Assembly (NCBI RefSeq): GCF_003590715.1
Contig: NZ_QQVY01000001.1
Span: 186,001 to 250,000 of the forward strand
DNA: 64,000 nucleotides
Origin: Paracoccus sp. JM45
GTDB lineage: Bacteria; Pseudomonadota; Alphaproteobacteria; Rhodobacterales; Rhodobacteraceae
Reading direction: 5' to 3'
Numbering within the stretch: position 1 is the first letter of the stretch; each line of letters opens with the position of its first letter. The notes under the pieces are model-generated. The model saw only the letters and a program-made list of their open reading frames with translations, searched no databases and had not been told where the DNA came from. Positions 34,297 to 41,232 of this stretch are shown piece after piece. The position numbers and the translations under genes were made by a program.

Positions 34297-34593
34297 ATGG
34301 ATCATACGAACCACACGCGCCTGACATCCGACGAGTATACAGAGGCACTGCTTGACGGTGCCACAGTTTACGGCCCCGGCGATGAAACGATCGGTACCAT
34401 CTCGCATACTCATGGGACCGGACCGGATACCAAGGTCGTGATCGACGTTGGTGGCTTCCTTGGCATCGGTGCCAAACCGGTTCTGGTATCAGCACAAGAA
34501 CTGGACCTGATGCGGGATGAGAACGGGAACGTTCACGGCCTTACCACTTGGACCAAAGACGCGCTTAAGGCGATGCCGAAGCACGAAGATTAA
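34297..34593 (+). CDS. PRC-barrel domain protein
   Basis: A 98-residue protein from ATG 34297 with GGAGG nine bases upstream. The sequence MDHTNHTRLTSDEYTEALLD, then GATVYGPGDETIGTISHTHG, VVIDVGGFLGIGAKPVLV, shows the PRC-barrel pattern (D..G..IG.I......V....V.VGGFLGIG...V.V), as in alphaproteobacterial stress- or envelope-associated proteins. Plus-strand orientation against the late operon and its own ribosome-binding site mark it as a moron. Function unknown. Confidence 0.85.
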   Translation: MDHTNHTRLTSDEYTEALLDGATVYGPGDETIGTISHTHGTGPDTKVVIDVGGFLGIGAKPVLVSAQELDLMRDENGNVHGLTTWTKDALKAMPKHED

Positions 34594-34606
34594 ACTTTAG
34601 AATTAT

Positions 34607-34641
34607 GTACGCCCGCTGGAATGCTATTCAGGCGGGCGTAC
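34607..34641 (+). terminator. Hairpin after the PRC-barrel gene
   Basis: GTACGCCCGC (34607-34616) pairs perfectly with GCGGGCGTAC (34632-34641) around a 15-nt loop, 14 bp after the stop codon. There is no clear T tract. The remaining gap to 34889 shows no gene. Confidence 0.6.
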
Positions 34642-34889
34642 GTCTACATGATGCTAGCTCTGCTTTTACAAACCTCGTTACCGGATCAATAACTGCAAAC
34701 CTATATATAATTCCTCACACGCGGTGCCTCATCAATGCCAACGAAACCGCCTTCGGATCATGTTAGTTATAATGCTAATCACAACGTGCTAATAGCCGCT
34801 TGATACTCATCTTTTGGACCTAAAGCGCATCAAACGAAGGTTCTATTTTGGCGGTTACACGGCGGGACGGTGAATGATATGTCGCAACG

Positions 34890-35954
34890 CTATTTGTCAG
34901 CCCATCTGCTTTCGAGCAACTCTTGAAGTGCCTTTGCTTTACGTTGCGTCATCACTTCCGGCTCCATAAGACGGTTCACAAGTCGCCGGTACCAATCTGG
35001 CACAACAAGTTCATTGTCTTGGTTCTGCTGCACTTGGTAAGCTTGTGGAATGGCAAACAAGTTATTGCAAGGCTCAGGTGACTTTCGTGTAAAATACTGT
35101 CGATCACGATCGACGGATTTTGCGATCTGTTCGAACAAATTACCATGAACATGAATAAGTTTTGAAAACTGTCGGCTACCTGCGGGGAACAGTTTCGACA
35201 CGATATCACGACGTTCCCGTGTACGATTAAAGCCGTGTTTTTGACGGGAATAATGTAAAAGATGAAGCGTTGTTTCAGAAAAACGCTCATTGGACGAGAT
35301 CGCCAAGTTCCCTCGCGATACACTAAGTCTTTCGCAAAGCACGTCGATAATATCTCGCCCGCCCCAGTCACTGCGCTCTATTGAGAGGAGATCCAGAGGA
35401 TTGTACGGTGCCTGACTCTGTAGACGATCAATAAAGTCGCTATAGCTGAAAAAGTCGAAGCCGTTTCGTTGGCGGAAATTAGACACAAAGCCCGATATTC
35501 CGTTGTCATCACTTTCCATAAACGCCTTGTCCGGCGTCCTGAACATGCCACCTTTCAAATACTGGGCATAAACAGACTCGACGAATGGAAACGGATTCCT
35601 GAACAGCATCATAATTCGGACATTTTGCGTTCCGAAGCGCGCGTTGAGCGCTCTGATAACAACGCCGGTTATCTCTTTGTCCCACAGTGAGTTCATGAAC
35701 TCTTCCGATGAGATAAGGATGCGATCGCAATCTTGTTCGGCGGCCTCGTCCGCAATCAGATTCACTGCAGCGGTCACTTCGTCAGGCTGGAGCTTGTGAA
35801 GGGGACGATGGCTGAAATATCCACTGTTTTCACGACACGACGCTGGATAGCAAAGTCCCTCGGAACGATGAAGCTCGTCGTTTTTATGCATGAAAGACTG
35901 CAGGGATGAGGAAGCACATTTGGGCATTCCGACATGCAAATAAACAGTGGTCAT
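34890..35954 (-). CDS. Sulfotransferase-like P-loop protein (prophage cargo)
   Basis: A 354-residue protein, MTTVYLHVGMPKCASSSLQS. The N-terminal strand-loop-helix YLHVGMPKCASSSLQ (5-19) is the 5'-PSB loop that binds the 5'-phosphosulfate of PAPS. RIMMLFRNPFPFVESVYAQY (about 113-132) is the 3'-phosphate-binding RxP...S region. Sulfotransferases move sulfate to carbohydrate, lipid or tyrosine. It has moderate GC, is flanked by AT-rich gaps and lies between the early and late phage regions, like a cargo gene. Together with the GT61 gene it suggests modification of surface glycan. Acceptor unknown. Confidence 0.8.
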   Translation of the reverse strand: MTTVYLHVGMPKCASSSLQSFMHKNDELHRSEGLCYPASCRENSGYFSHRPLHKLQPDEVTAAVNLIADEAAEQDCDRILISSEEFMNSLWDKEITGVVIRALNARFGTQNVRIMMLFRNPFPFVESVYAQYLKGGMFRTPDKAFMESDDNGISGFVSNFRQRNGFDFFSYSDFIDRLQSQAPYNPLDLLSIERSDWGGRDIIDVLCERLSVSRGNLAISSNERFSETTLHLLHYSRQKHGFNRTRERRDIVSKLFPAGSRQFSKLIHVHGNLFEQIAKSVDRDRQYFTRKSPEPCNNLFAIPQAYQVQQNQDNELVVPDWYRRLVNRLMEPEVMTQRKAKALQELLESRWADK

Positions 35955-36500
35955 ATATCAACTTTCAGTTTGCTCGGTGCCTTTTAGAACCAAGAAATAG
36001 GATAACTGTATCGCAAGAGCGTATGAGGCCTTTCGAAGGTAACATTTACAAGCAGCAGGGCGTTATTTTGCCCAGCATCATAGGCTTCAAATCCATCGCG
36101 CACAGTTTGCGTTCGTTTTCGATAGCAGTCGGCCAGTATTTTTACACGCTTAAAATAGTGATTTATCGTCATTGTGTGTTCTGTTCGGCCTCAGATACCG
36201 AGATGCCCCGTCAGGATGCTAAGCGGCTAAAAATGATGGCTGTTTTCTCGGCATTAGATCATGATCTGATCTGCACGCGCCGCAGAGCTAAAAATGGTCC
36301 AGGATTAAGGAGCAAGTCGTCAGGGCTCTTGCCATTCGGGCCGAAGACGCACTGAACTCCCTTCAGATTTTCGGAGATCAAAATCCAAAAACGACATACG
36401 TCCCAAAGGGGTGTTTATGGAGGGCAAACGTCTGGATGATGTCTTCACCAATGGGGGTGTGAGACCATTGTCGTCAAGGAAATATTTTTTCTCATTCCGA
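35955..36500. other. Gap between cargo and early operon
   Basis: About 545 bp with no supported gene. The plus-strand open frame at 35906-36355 has no recognisable content. The region presumably holds the promoter of the sulfotransferase gene and the end of the early transcript. Confidence 0.45.
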
Positions 36501-37217
36501 TCACTGCCAGCCCATCCGATCCAAAGTTCTGGACAACGCACCGGTTAAAAGAGCAATATTTTGACCCTTTATCGACCATCCATACACTTTCAGCACGTCC
36601 CGAAAGCTTTTTCCATGCAGGCAGATTGCGTCAACCAGATCTCGATCGCGGATATTTCTTGTCTTGGCATTCAGTCGGGCCGAGGTCCGTGCACGCCGGA
36701 CAGCTAAAGCGACGCCCTTGCCTATCGCGTGTTGCATGGCCCTGATCTCACGCCCTTCGGCTAAATAGGCGTCTATGAATTCCCCGCCCGAATTTGAAGA
36801 CCCGTCCAGACGCGCTTCTAGGCTGGCGCATTTCATGCCACCGGCATCATGGCGTTCGACGATGTCGCGATAGCGACGGGCAGTATTAACTTGCTTTTTT
36901 GTGAACGGGGATTGGCCGGGGTTGCCGTCCTGATCTTTGCGCAGAACGGCCCGACGTTCCAGATCATCGAAAATGTCTAAACCCTTTGCCGCCTTGAAGC
37001 CGCGCCAACCGGTTTCCTCGACCTTATATCCGGTTTTGGATTTCGGATCAGGCATTACCATGTTCGGCGTCACAGCACGTGAAGGACCTCGCGCAGGGGC
37101 AACAGGAATGGAGGGACCACATCCTTCAACTGGGGTGGCGCGTGCAATTATAGTCAACAAGCGATTACGCTCTTGTACCAACCTCGCAGCTCCGGTTTGA
37201 CTATCAAATACAGTCAT
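36501..37217 (-). CDS. Conserved phage early-operon protein, possible late regulator
   Basis: A 238-residue protein, MTVFDSQTGAARLVQERNRL. After a low-complexity N-terminal third, a helical core appears: RRYRDIVERHDAGGMKCASL, EFIDAYLAEGREIRAMQHAI, and a C-terminal HTH-like segment DLVDAICLHGKSFRDVLKVY followed by GWSIKGQNIALLTGALSRTL. The conserved style (ERHDAGG.KC.SLE, DA..L.G.S...VL...GWS..G) is common in alphaproteobacterial phages. It is the last gene of the early operon, the usual place of a late-gene activator or antiterminator. No direct proof. Confidence 0.65.
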   Translation of the reverse strand: MTVFDSQTGAARLVQERNRLLTIIARATPVEGCGPSIPVAPARGPSRAVTPNMVMPDPKSKTGYKVEETGWRGFKAAKGLDIFDDLERRAVLRKDQDGNPGQSPFTKKQVNTARRYRDIVERHDAGGMKCASLEARLDGSSNSGGEFIDAYLAEGREIRAMQHAIGKGVALAVRRARTSARLNAKTRNIRDRDLVDAICLHGKSFRDVLKVYGWSIKGQNIALLTGALSRTLDRMGWQ

Positions 37218-37780
37218 GCTGCGTCCTCTTCGTTACTAACAGCGCTTTGGATGGCCTCAATTTCGGTCAGATCATCGTGCCAATCTGCCAGCCATTGCTT
37301 TTCGGCAAGGGTCGCGCGGCCTGCTTCGATGTTTTCGCGGATCACCCGGCGCTTGTGCCGATTGCTATCCGCGTCCTGTTTCAGACGTGTGATAATATAT
37401 TTACCGGGAGGTGGCCCAAGTCGCTTGGCGATCTGGAATAACTCGACAGCCCATCCCTCGGCCATGGCCTGCCGGCCCATGGCAGATTTGATCAGGCTTT
37501 GCGCATAAGCGCTGTCGCGGGGTGGCGGACACTGAATGGTCATTGCCCAAGAACGGATCAACCCTTCCTCTGGCCAGATGCCCTTTGTGGCATGGCGGGC
37601 GATAAGATCAACCATCGCTCTCAAATTGTTATCCGACATATAGGTCAACCAATCTCGCAACCGTGCCATTGCCTTATCATGCGCGTCGGCGCTGGTGCCC
37701 CGCTTTCGCCCAAGCCCGGCCAAGGGCTGCATCAGCAACATCTCGACCCGCGATCTTGCTTCGGCATTCACAACTGTCAT
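37214..37780 (-). CDS. Phage early-region protein of unknown function
   Basis: A 188-residue protein, MTVVNAEARSRVEMLLMQPL. It has a helical, charged composition with LRDWLTYMSDNNLRAMVDLI, a proline-rich LGPPPGKYIITRLKQDADSN and a basic coil RHKRRVIRENIEAGRATLAE. It overlaps the start of the next early gene (ATGA). It follows the repeat-rich intergenic region. The role could be in replication or regulation; not recognised. Confidence 0.65.
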   Translation of the reverse strand: MTVVNAEARSRVEMLLMQPLAGLGRKRGTSADAHDKAMARLRDWLTYMSDNNLRAMVDLIARHATKGIWPEEGLIRSWAMTIQCPPPRDSAYAQSLIKSAMGRQAMAEGWAVELFQIAKRLGPPPGKYIITRLKQDADSNRHKRRVIRENIEAGRATLAEKQWLADWHDDLTEIEAIQSAVSNEEDAA

Positions 37781-37962
37781 TGCTGCATTCCCCTTTCCAT
37801 GCCCGCTAACTTATCCACAGGTGCCGTCGCCTGACTGTCGCGACACTGGCGCTGTCTTTTTCATTGTCTTTGTCTATGTCTCTGTGGTGTGAGACAGTCT
37901 GGGAGTGTCCTTGGACTGTCTTGAACTGTCTTTCGGACAGTCTGGGGACAGTTCGGAAGATC
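37781..37962. promoter_or_regulatory. Candidate phage replication origin with DnaA box and iterons
   Basis: A non-coding stretch inside the early operon. It contains a perfect DnaA box TTATCCACA (37811-37819). GACTGTC occurs at 37833 and 37914, with AACTGTC at 37924. The inverse GACAGTC occurs at 37893 and 37936, with GACAGTT at 37947. In between lies a 6-bp periodic run ending TGTC (GCTGTC, ATTGTC, TTTGTC and TATGTC, 37851-37880). It lies directly after a replication-type gene. Clustered inverted iterons plus a DnaA box are typical of theta origins. Confidence 0.55.
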
Positions 37963-38589
37963 TCAGCGATTTGCGCGATTGCGCGACATGGTCATGTCCA
38001 ACATGTGATCCGACCAGCGCGAAATCCCGCGTTCGATCCAGGACGGCGACCGGTATTCACAGCCTTCCTTCAGCAGCCAGTCATCGATCCAGCGCACAGC
38101 GGCATCGTTCTCGGCCAGCTCTTTCTGATACCCGGCCATCGCGGTCCGCAGACGCAATAAACGTTTGCTAACACTTGCGGCTTCGCTGCGCGCGCGGTGA
38201 TCTTCCTTACGGGAAATCGCCTCGGTCAGTGATTTCAGGATCATCGGATGCATCAACCGGATTTCAGTGTCGCAACGCACCCGCCTCCATTTGTGCAGCG
38301 GCCCGAATTCCAAACGGCAAAGCTGATCGAAATGATCACGGTCAACGAACAGCATTTTGGCAAGAACGCTGGTATCGGTTGGTAATGTCCCGATCGGTGA
38401 CTGGTCATAGGCGATATTGATCAGATCGAAATACATCGACCGGCATTCATACGTACCCTTCAGGCGCATATCACAGTTGAGCCAGCGCCGCCGTTCCCAT
38501 GCCATAAAGTAATGGCTGTCCAGCCGGTCGTCGGCAGTCAGCGGATATTCGTCCAGATCATCAATTGCTGCCAGTTGGATCTGTGCCAT
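37963..38589 (-). CDS. Replication-type phage protein (DUF1376-like)
   Basis: A 208-residue protein from ATG 38589 (MAQIQLAAIDDLDEYPLTAD), just after the stop of the previous gene. The segment DRLDSHYFMAWERRRWLNCD, TYECRSMYFDLINIAYDQSP and IGTLPTDTSVLAKMLFVDRD resembles the winged-helix DUF1376 and replication initiator-like proteins of phages (plasma of W..GT..L......D...L). The C-terminal part is charged and helical. Immediately downstream is a repeat region with a DnaA box. It is a probable initiator or helicase loader; the assignment is tentative. Confidence 0.65.
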   Translation of the reverse strand: MAQIQLAAIDDLDEYPLTADDRLDSHYFMAWERRRWLNCDMRLKGTYECRSMYFDLINIAYDQSPIGTLPTDTSVLAKMLFVDRDHFDQLCRLEFGPLHKWRRVRCDTEIRLMHPMILKSLTEAISRKEDHRARSEAASVSKRLLRLRTAMAGYQKELAENDAAVRWIDDWLLKEGCEYRSPSWIERGISRWSDHMLDMTMSRNRANR

Positions 38590-38591
38590 GA

Positions 38592-38879
38592 TCAAACCCT
38601 TTTCCGCATCGGGCGTTTTGTCGATCCGACGTCGATCGCGTTCTTATACGCGGTCAATACGTCATCCCCGTCCGCGCCGATAAACTGGCACACCAAGTGG
38701 AAATCACGTGACCCGAACCATGCGCGGGTTTTCTGGATATCCAGCCAGTGATCACTTTGACCGGGATGGACAGCTTGTCGCCAGCATTCCGCCAAAACGG
38801 CGCACCACAAAGCGCGGCTCGCATCCACGTCCGGCTCGGCGTACGCGGGGCAAGGTGGCATAGGTTGATCCAAGGCCAT
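38592..38879 (-). CDS. Small early phage protein
   Basis: A 95-residue protein from ATG 38879 (MALDQPMPPCPAYAEPDVDA), with a GTG just before. It has SRALWCAVLAECWRQAVHPG, TRAWFGSRDFHLVCQFIGAD and DDVLTAYKNAID. The WF/RDF/VC...G pattern is common in small phage early proteins from alphaproteobacteria. It is encoded within the leftward early operon. Function unknown. It overlaps the end of the preceding frame by 128 bases, which is unusual. Confidence 0.7.
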   Translation of the reverse strand: MALDQPMPPCPAYAEPDVDASRALWCAVLAECWRQAVHPGQSDHWLDIQKTRAWFGSRDFHLVCQFIGADGDDVLTAYKNAIDVGSTKRPMRKRV

Positions 38880-39138
38880 CACGCTGCCCCCGCCGGTCGA
38901 GCCGCCAGTCCCAATCGGTCAGCCCCAGCAGGCAAACACGACGATAGGCACCACGCCACCCCGACAAACGCCATTCGCGACCTGTGTCATTGCAGCGCAA
39001 AACCACCCCCTTTCCACCGCTTGCCATAGCTTCGATTTCGGCCGGATCGACACGCAGATCATCGGCAACCTGCTCTACACTGCGCGTGGCCAGCATGCGG
39101 CGCACAGCACCAGCTTGAAGGGGACGTTTGGCGGTCAT
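38752..39138 (-). CDS. Early phage protein, 3' end probably altered
   Basis: A 128-residue frame, MTAKRPLQAGAVRRMLATRS. The first 85 residues look genuine (EQVADDLRVDPAEIEAMASG as a small HTH, then GREWRLSGWRGAYRRVCLLG). The last 40 run in an alternative frame through the next gene and are arginine-rich. One extra G in the G5 run at 38887-38891 would end the protein in a TGATG overlap with the next gene. A single-base deletion may have lengthened it. Confidence 0.55.
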   Translation of the reverse strand: MTAKRPLQAGAVRRMLATRSVEQVADDLRVDPAEIEAMASGGKGVVLRCNDTGREWRLSGWRGAYRRVCLLGLTDWDWRLDRRGQRDGLGSTYATLPRVRRAGRGCEPRFVVRRFGGMLATSCPSRSK

Positions 39139-39287
39139 TTCTTGACCTCCGTGCCGTCGCGATCAATGCGCGGGATCCGCCGGAAGAATTTTTCCGATAA
39201 GGATTTCAAACGATGATAGCGGCGAAGCGCACGCCCCGCGCGCGCCTCGCAAAACCGCCCCATAACGTGGTTCAAAAGCCGATTCAT
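39135..39287 (-). CDS. Very small basic early protein
   Basis: A 50-residue protein, MNRLLNHVMGRFCEARAGRA, ending RIPRIDRDGTEVKK. The start lies three bases after the end of the preceding gene, with GAGG shortly upstream. Its stop overlaps the next start (ATGA). Tight coupling on both sides supports a real gene. Basic, no recognised domain. Confidence 0.5.
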   Translation of the reverse strand: MNRLLNHVMGRFCEARAGRALRRYHRLKSLSEKFFRRIPRIDRDGTEVKK

Positions 39288-39289
39288 GA

Positions 39290-39610
39290 TTATCCCTCGA
39301 TCCGGCGGAAGACGATTTCGGCGCCGGCCAATGCAAGGACGGCCATGATATAGCGCAACTTGGGGTCATGTTCCTCACGCAGCCAGTTGATCACCTGCCG
39401 GTGACTGACATCCAGCACCGCAGATGCTTTTTCGGCCAGTTCCCGTTCGGACTGGGCGGGAAAGGCCCGCCACAGCAAATCACGGAACCAACGCCGGTTT
39501 GCGCAGGGGTCTTTCGAATATGCAGGATTTTTCACGGGCAGCGCTCCATACTGGTCAGGTGAAGAGTGACCTTGCGAGCAATGAAATGAGGACGCGGCAT
39601 GATGGGTCAT
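39290..39610 (-). CDS. Phage HTH protein
   Basis: A 106-residue protein from ATG 39610 (MTHHAASSFHCSQGHSSPDQ). The C-terminal part contains RWFRDLLWRAFPAQSERELA, EKASAVLDVSHRQVINWLRE, then HDPKLRYIMAVLALAGAEIVF, an XRE/YdaS-like helix-turn-helix with a dimerisation tail. It overlaps the Cro-like gene by 4 bases and belongs to the early operon. A regulatory role is likely. Confidence 0.7.
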   Translation of the reverse strand: MTHHAASSFHCSQGHSSPDQYGALPVKNPAYSKDPCANRRWFRDLLWRAFPAQSERELAEKASAVLDVSHRQVINWLREEHDPKLRYIMAVLALAGAEIVFRRIEG

Positions 39611-39825
39611 GCGGCGTCCTCGGAGGTTTGAAGGGAGGGAAAGAAGTCCGACGGAGTCACGCAATAGCCATGCGCAAGGGCAACTTGCAGCACATGGGGC
39701 TTATGCTCGTCCGGGATCGACTGGCGATCTTTCCAGCTTTGGACCGTAGAGGTCGCACGCCCGATAGCGCGGGCCATCGGGCGTACTCCACCAAAAATCT
39801 CGACGATATGTGTTACATATGACAT
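39607..39825 (-). CDS. Cro-like repressor
   Basis: A 72-residue protein from ATG 39825 (MSYVTHIVEIFGGVRPMARA). The helix-turn-helix reads FGGVRPMARAIGRATSTVQS, WKDRQSIPDEHK, as in YdaS/Cro-type proteins (I..FGG...A..IG.....V..W..R..IP..H). It is transcribed divergently from the CI-like gene across an operator region. Longer upstream in-frame starts lie inside that operator and are rejected. As first gene of the early operon it fits Cro. Confidence 0.8.
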   Translation of the reverse strand: MSYVTHIVEIFGGVRPMARAIGRATSTVQSWKDRQSIPDEHKPHVLQVALAHGYCVTPSDFFPSLQTSEDAA

Positions 39826-39835
39826 GCAGACATAC

Positions 39836-39888
39836 ATCTGCATTTTGCAGACAAACGTCAACCGCAATTTGCAGACAGACATGCAGAC
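39836..39888. promoter_or_regulatory. Operator cluster between cro-like and cI-like genes
   Basis: The palindrome ATCTGCA-TTT-TGCAGAC (39836-39852), a weaker copy ending TGCAGAC (39860-39876), and single half-sites TGCAGAC at 39825 and 39882. A TTGACG -35 like hexamer on the minus strand (39856-39861) fits a cro promoter overlapped by the operators. Confidence 0.7.
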
Positions 39889-39911
39889 AAAGCCCGTGCA
39901 AGCTAGGGGCT

Positions 39912-40298
39912 ATGCAAATTAGTGAATCAGCTCAAAAACTTAAGGCCCTGCGGCAAGCCGCAAAAATGTCCATCCGAGAAATTGCGTTCGAAGTTGGAAT
40001 GGAAAAGGGCAAATATGAGCATTATGAAACTCGGTTCAAAAAGCCATACCTGCCAGCTGATTTCGCAGACCAGCTGGCACATGTTCTATCCCTTCGTGGA
40101 ATAGCGCGGGAAAGCGTCATGGCTCTGGCCGGTCCGATCGAACAGTCAGTTACCGAGGACGACCTACATCTTGGCGCACGCTACGCCAAGCTTTCGCCGC
40201 GTCGTCAGCGAATGATGCGCGAGCTTCTGGAGGAGCTTGAGGCAGCTGAGAAAGCAAATCTGCAAATTGCAAAAGCAGCAGACGGCTCTCCGGACTAA
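39912..40298 (+). CDS. CI-like lysogeny repressor
   Basis: A 128-residue protein from ATG 39912 (MQISESAQKLKALRQAAKMS). The N-terminal XRE helix-turn-helix is KLKALRQAAKMSIREIAFEV, GMEKGKYEHYETRFKKPYLP. The C-terminal part is a short helical region (GARYAKLSPRRQRMMRELLE) ending in a coiled coil; there is no LexA/S24 peptidase domain. It is therefore a short repressor, not self-cleaving, and induction must work by another route (antirepressor or dissociation). Divergent from the Cro-like gene. The upstream in-frame extension runs through the operators and is rejected. Confidence 0.82.
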   Translation: MQISESAQKLKALRQAAKMSIREIAFEVGMEKGKYEHYETRFKKPYLPADFADQLAHVLSLRGIARESVMALAGPIEQSVTEDDLHLGARYAKLSPRRQRMMRELLEELEAAEKANLQIAKAADGSPD

Positions 40299-40481
40299 GC
40301 TTCATTGCCCTCAGCGCAAATTTGTCAGCTTCCACGAGCCACCCTACCCAATGCTCAAAGAATAGAACATTACGCGAACGTTCATTCAATCCGCAACCCT
40401 GAGGAAATTGCCGGGTGTGTCGGGCTTTTCATTTAAACACCCGGCTACAGTAGGTGATTCGCTTGAACGTATATATCCATT

Positions 40482-40546
40482 GTCTGCATAACGGATTCTT
40501 GTCTGCATTTTACAGTTGACTATCGTCTGCAATTTGCGGACATATG
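40482..40546 (+). promoter_or_regulatory. Repressible promoter of the int-side operon
   Basis: TTGACT (40516-40521) and ACATAT/CATATG (40540-40546) form a plausible promoter. The 17-bp operator GTCTGCAATTTGCGGAC (40525-40541) lies between them. A second copy with a weak right half starts at 40501, and a half-site is at 40482. The sites match those between cro and cI. Confidence 0.65.
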
Positions 40547-40565
40547 GTGTCGAAGGAGTGACGTC

Positions 40566-40703
40566 ATGCACATCATCCCAACTTTAATACTTCGCGCCGC
40601 GCAGGCAGCGCTGGTGGTTTCATTTTATTTAACCGCGCCAACACTAACTGCAGCAGCGATTGCGTGGGGCGGGACTGCCCTGCGTCCCGCTTTGAACTGG
40701 TAG
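40566..40703 (+). CDS. Tiny membrane protein, first gene of the int-side operon
   Basis: A 45-residue protein, MHIIPTLILRAAQAALVVSF, ending GGTALRPALNW. AAGGAG lies eight bases before the ATG and 7-10 bp after the repressible promoter. A single hydrophobic helix covers most of it. Good signals, unknown role. Confidence 0.6.
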   Translation: MHIIPTLILRAAQAALVVSFYLTAPTLTAAAIAWGGTALRPALNW

Positions 40704-40772
40704 CGGTTGTCGACCTGCCGTCGGCACGCGCTGCCGGTTCATAAGTTGTCCAAACAAGAACGGGCTCCGAAC

Positions 40773-40895
40773 ATGACCATCCTTGGAAATTTGCCGGTTT
40801 CACCTTCCCTTCTGGGCAAGCTGCTGACCAAAAACCTTATATTGCACCAGCACGTCATCGATCAGTCCCGCAAGGTAAAAGGGGTACTGAAATGA
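40773..40895 (+). CDS. Tiny early protein
   Basis: A 40-residue protein, MTILGNLPVSPSLLGKLLTK, ending QHVIDQSRKVKGVLK. Its stop overlaps the next start (ATGA), which supports translation. No recognisable domain. Confidence 0.45.
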   Translation: MTILGNLPVSPSLLGKLLTKNLILHQHVIDQSRKVKGVLK

Positions 40896-40990
40896 CCGTT
40901 GTGCATATTGGCTATATGACCATTCAGGGCGACGCCGAAGTTGCCGCCTACGTGGCGCGGATGGCCGCGCTTTTTGATTGGCGGGCATAA
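40892..40990 (+). CDS. Tiny early protein coupled to the HTH gene
   Basis: A 32-residue protein, MTVVHIGYMTIQGDAEVAAY, ending MAALFDWRA. It is linked by ATGA to the gene before and by TAATG to the gene after. This chain of couplings is the main support for it. Confidence 0.5.
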   Translation: MTVVHIGYMTIQGDAEVAAYVARMAALFDWRA

Positions 40991-41232
40991 TGGCCAGACA
41001 TGACATTACATTCGCGCCTCGCTTGTTGGCGACGCCAGTGGCTGCTGCATATCTTGGCGTCAGCGAAAGCACCTTGCGCACACTAGATCTGCCCCGCCGC
41101 ATCCTTGGCGGCAAGCGCCTCTACGACCGGCATACGCTTGACGAATACGCCGATTCACTGACGGTGGAAGGCCAACACGAACAATCAGGGATGAATACAT
41201 GCCGGGGCAAATTCGGGCGGCGGGCATCGTGA
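40990..41232 (+). CDS. HTH protein, excisionase/AlpA-like
   Basis: An 80-residue protein from ATG 40990 (MARHDITFAPRLLATPVAAA). The winged-helix pattern LLATPVAAAYLGVSESTLRT, LDLPRRILGGKRLYDRHTLDEYADSL, is that of MerR/AlpA-type DNA-binding proteins found before phage integrases. It may act as recombination directionality factor. Its end overlaps the integrase start. Confidence 0.75.
   Translation: MARHDITFAPRLLATPVAAAYLGVSESTLRTLDLPRRILGGKRLYDRHTLDEYADSLTVEGQHEQSGMNTCRGKFGRRAS

Noticed and set aside
35906..36355. 149-codon plus-strand frame
   Set aside because: Overlaps the sulfotransferase start in antisense; the remainder has no coding character.
37833..37953. CRISPR-like array from repeated GACTGTC
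   Set aside because: Repeats are 7 bp, in both orientations, with irregular 5-50 bp spacing; they fit iterons or operators, not a CRISPR array.
39163..39378. 71-codon minus-strand frame in the early operon
   Set aside because: Overlaps the HTH gene and the 50-residue gene in another frame; its start lies inside a well-supported gene.
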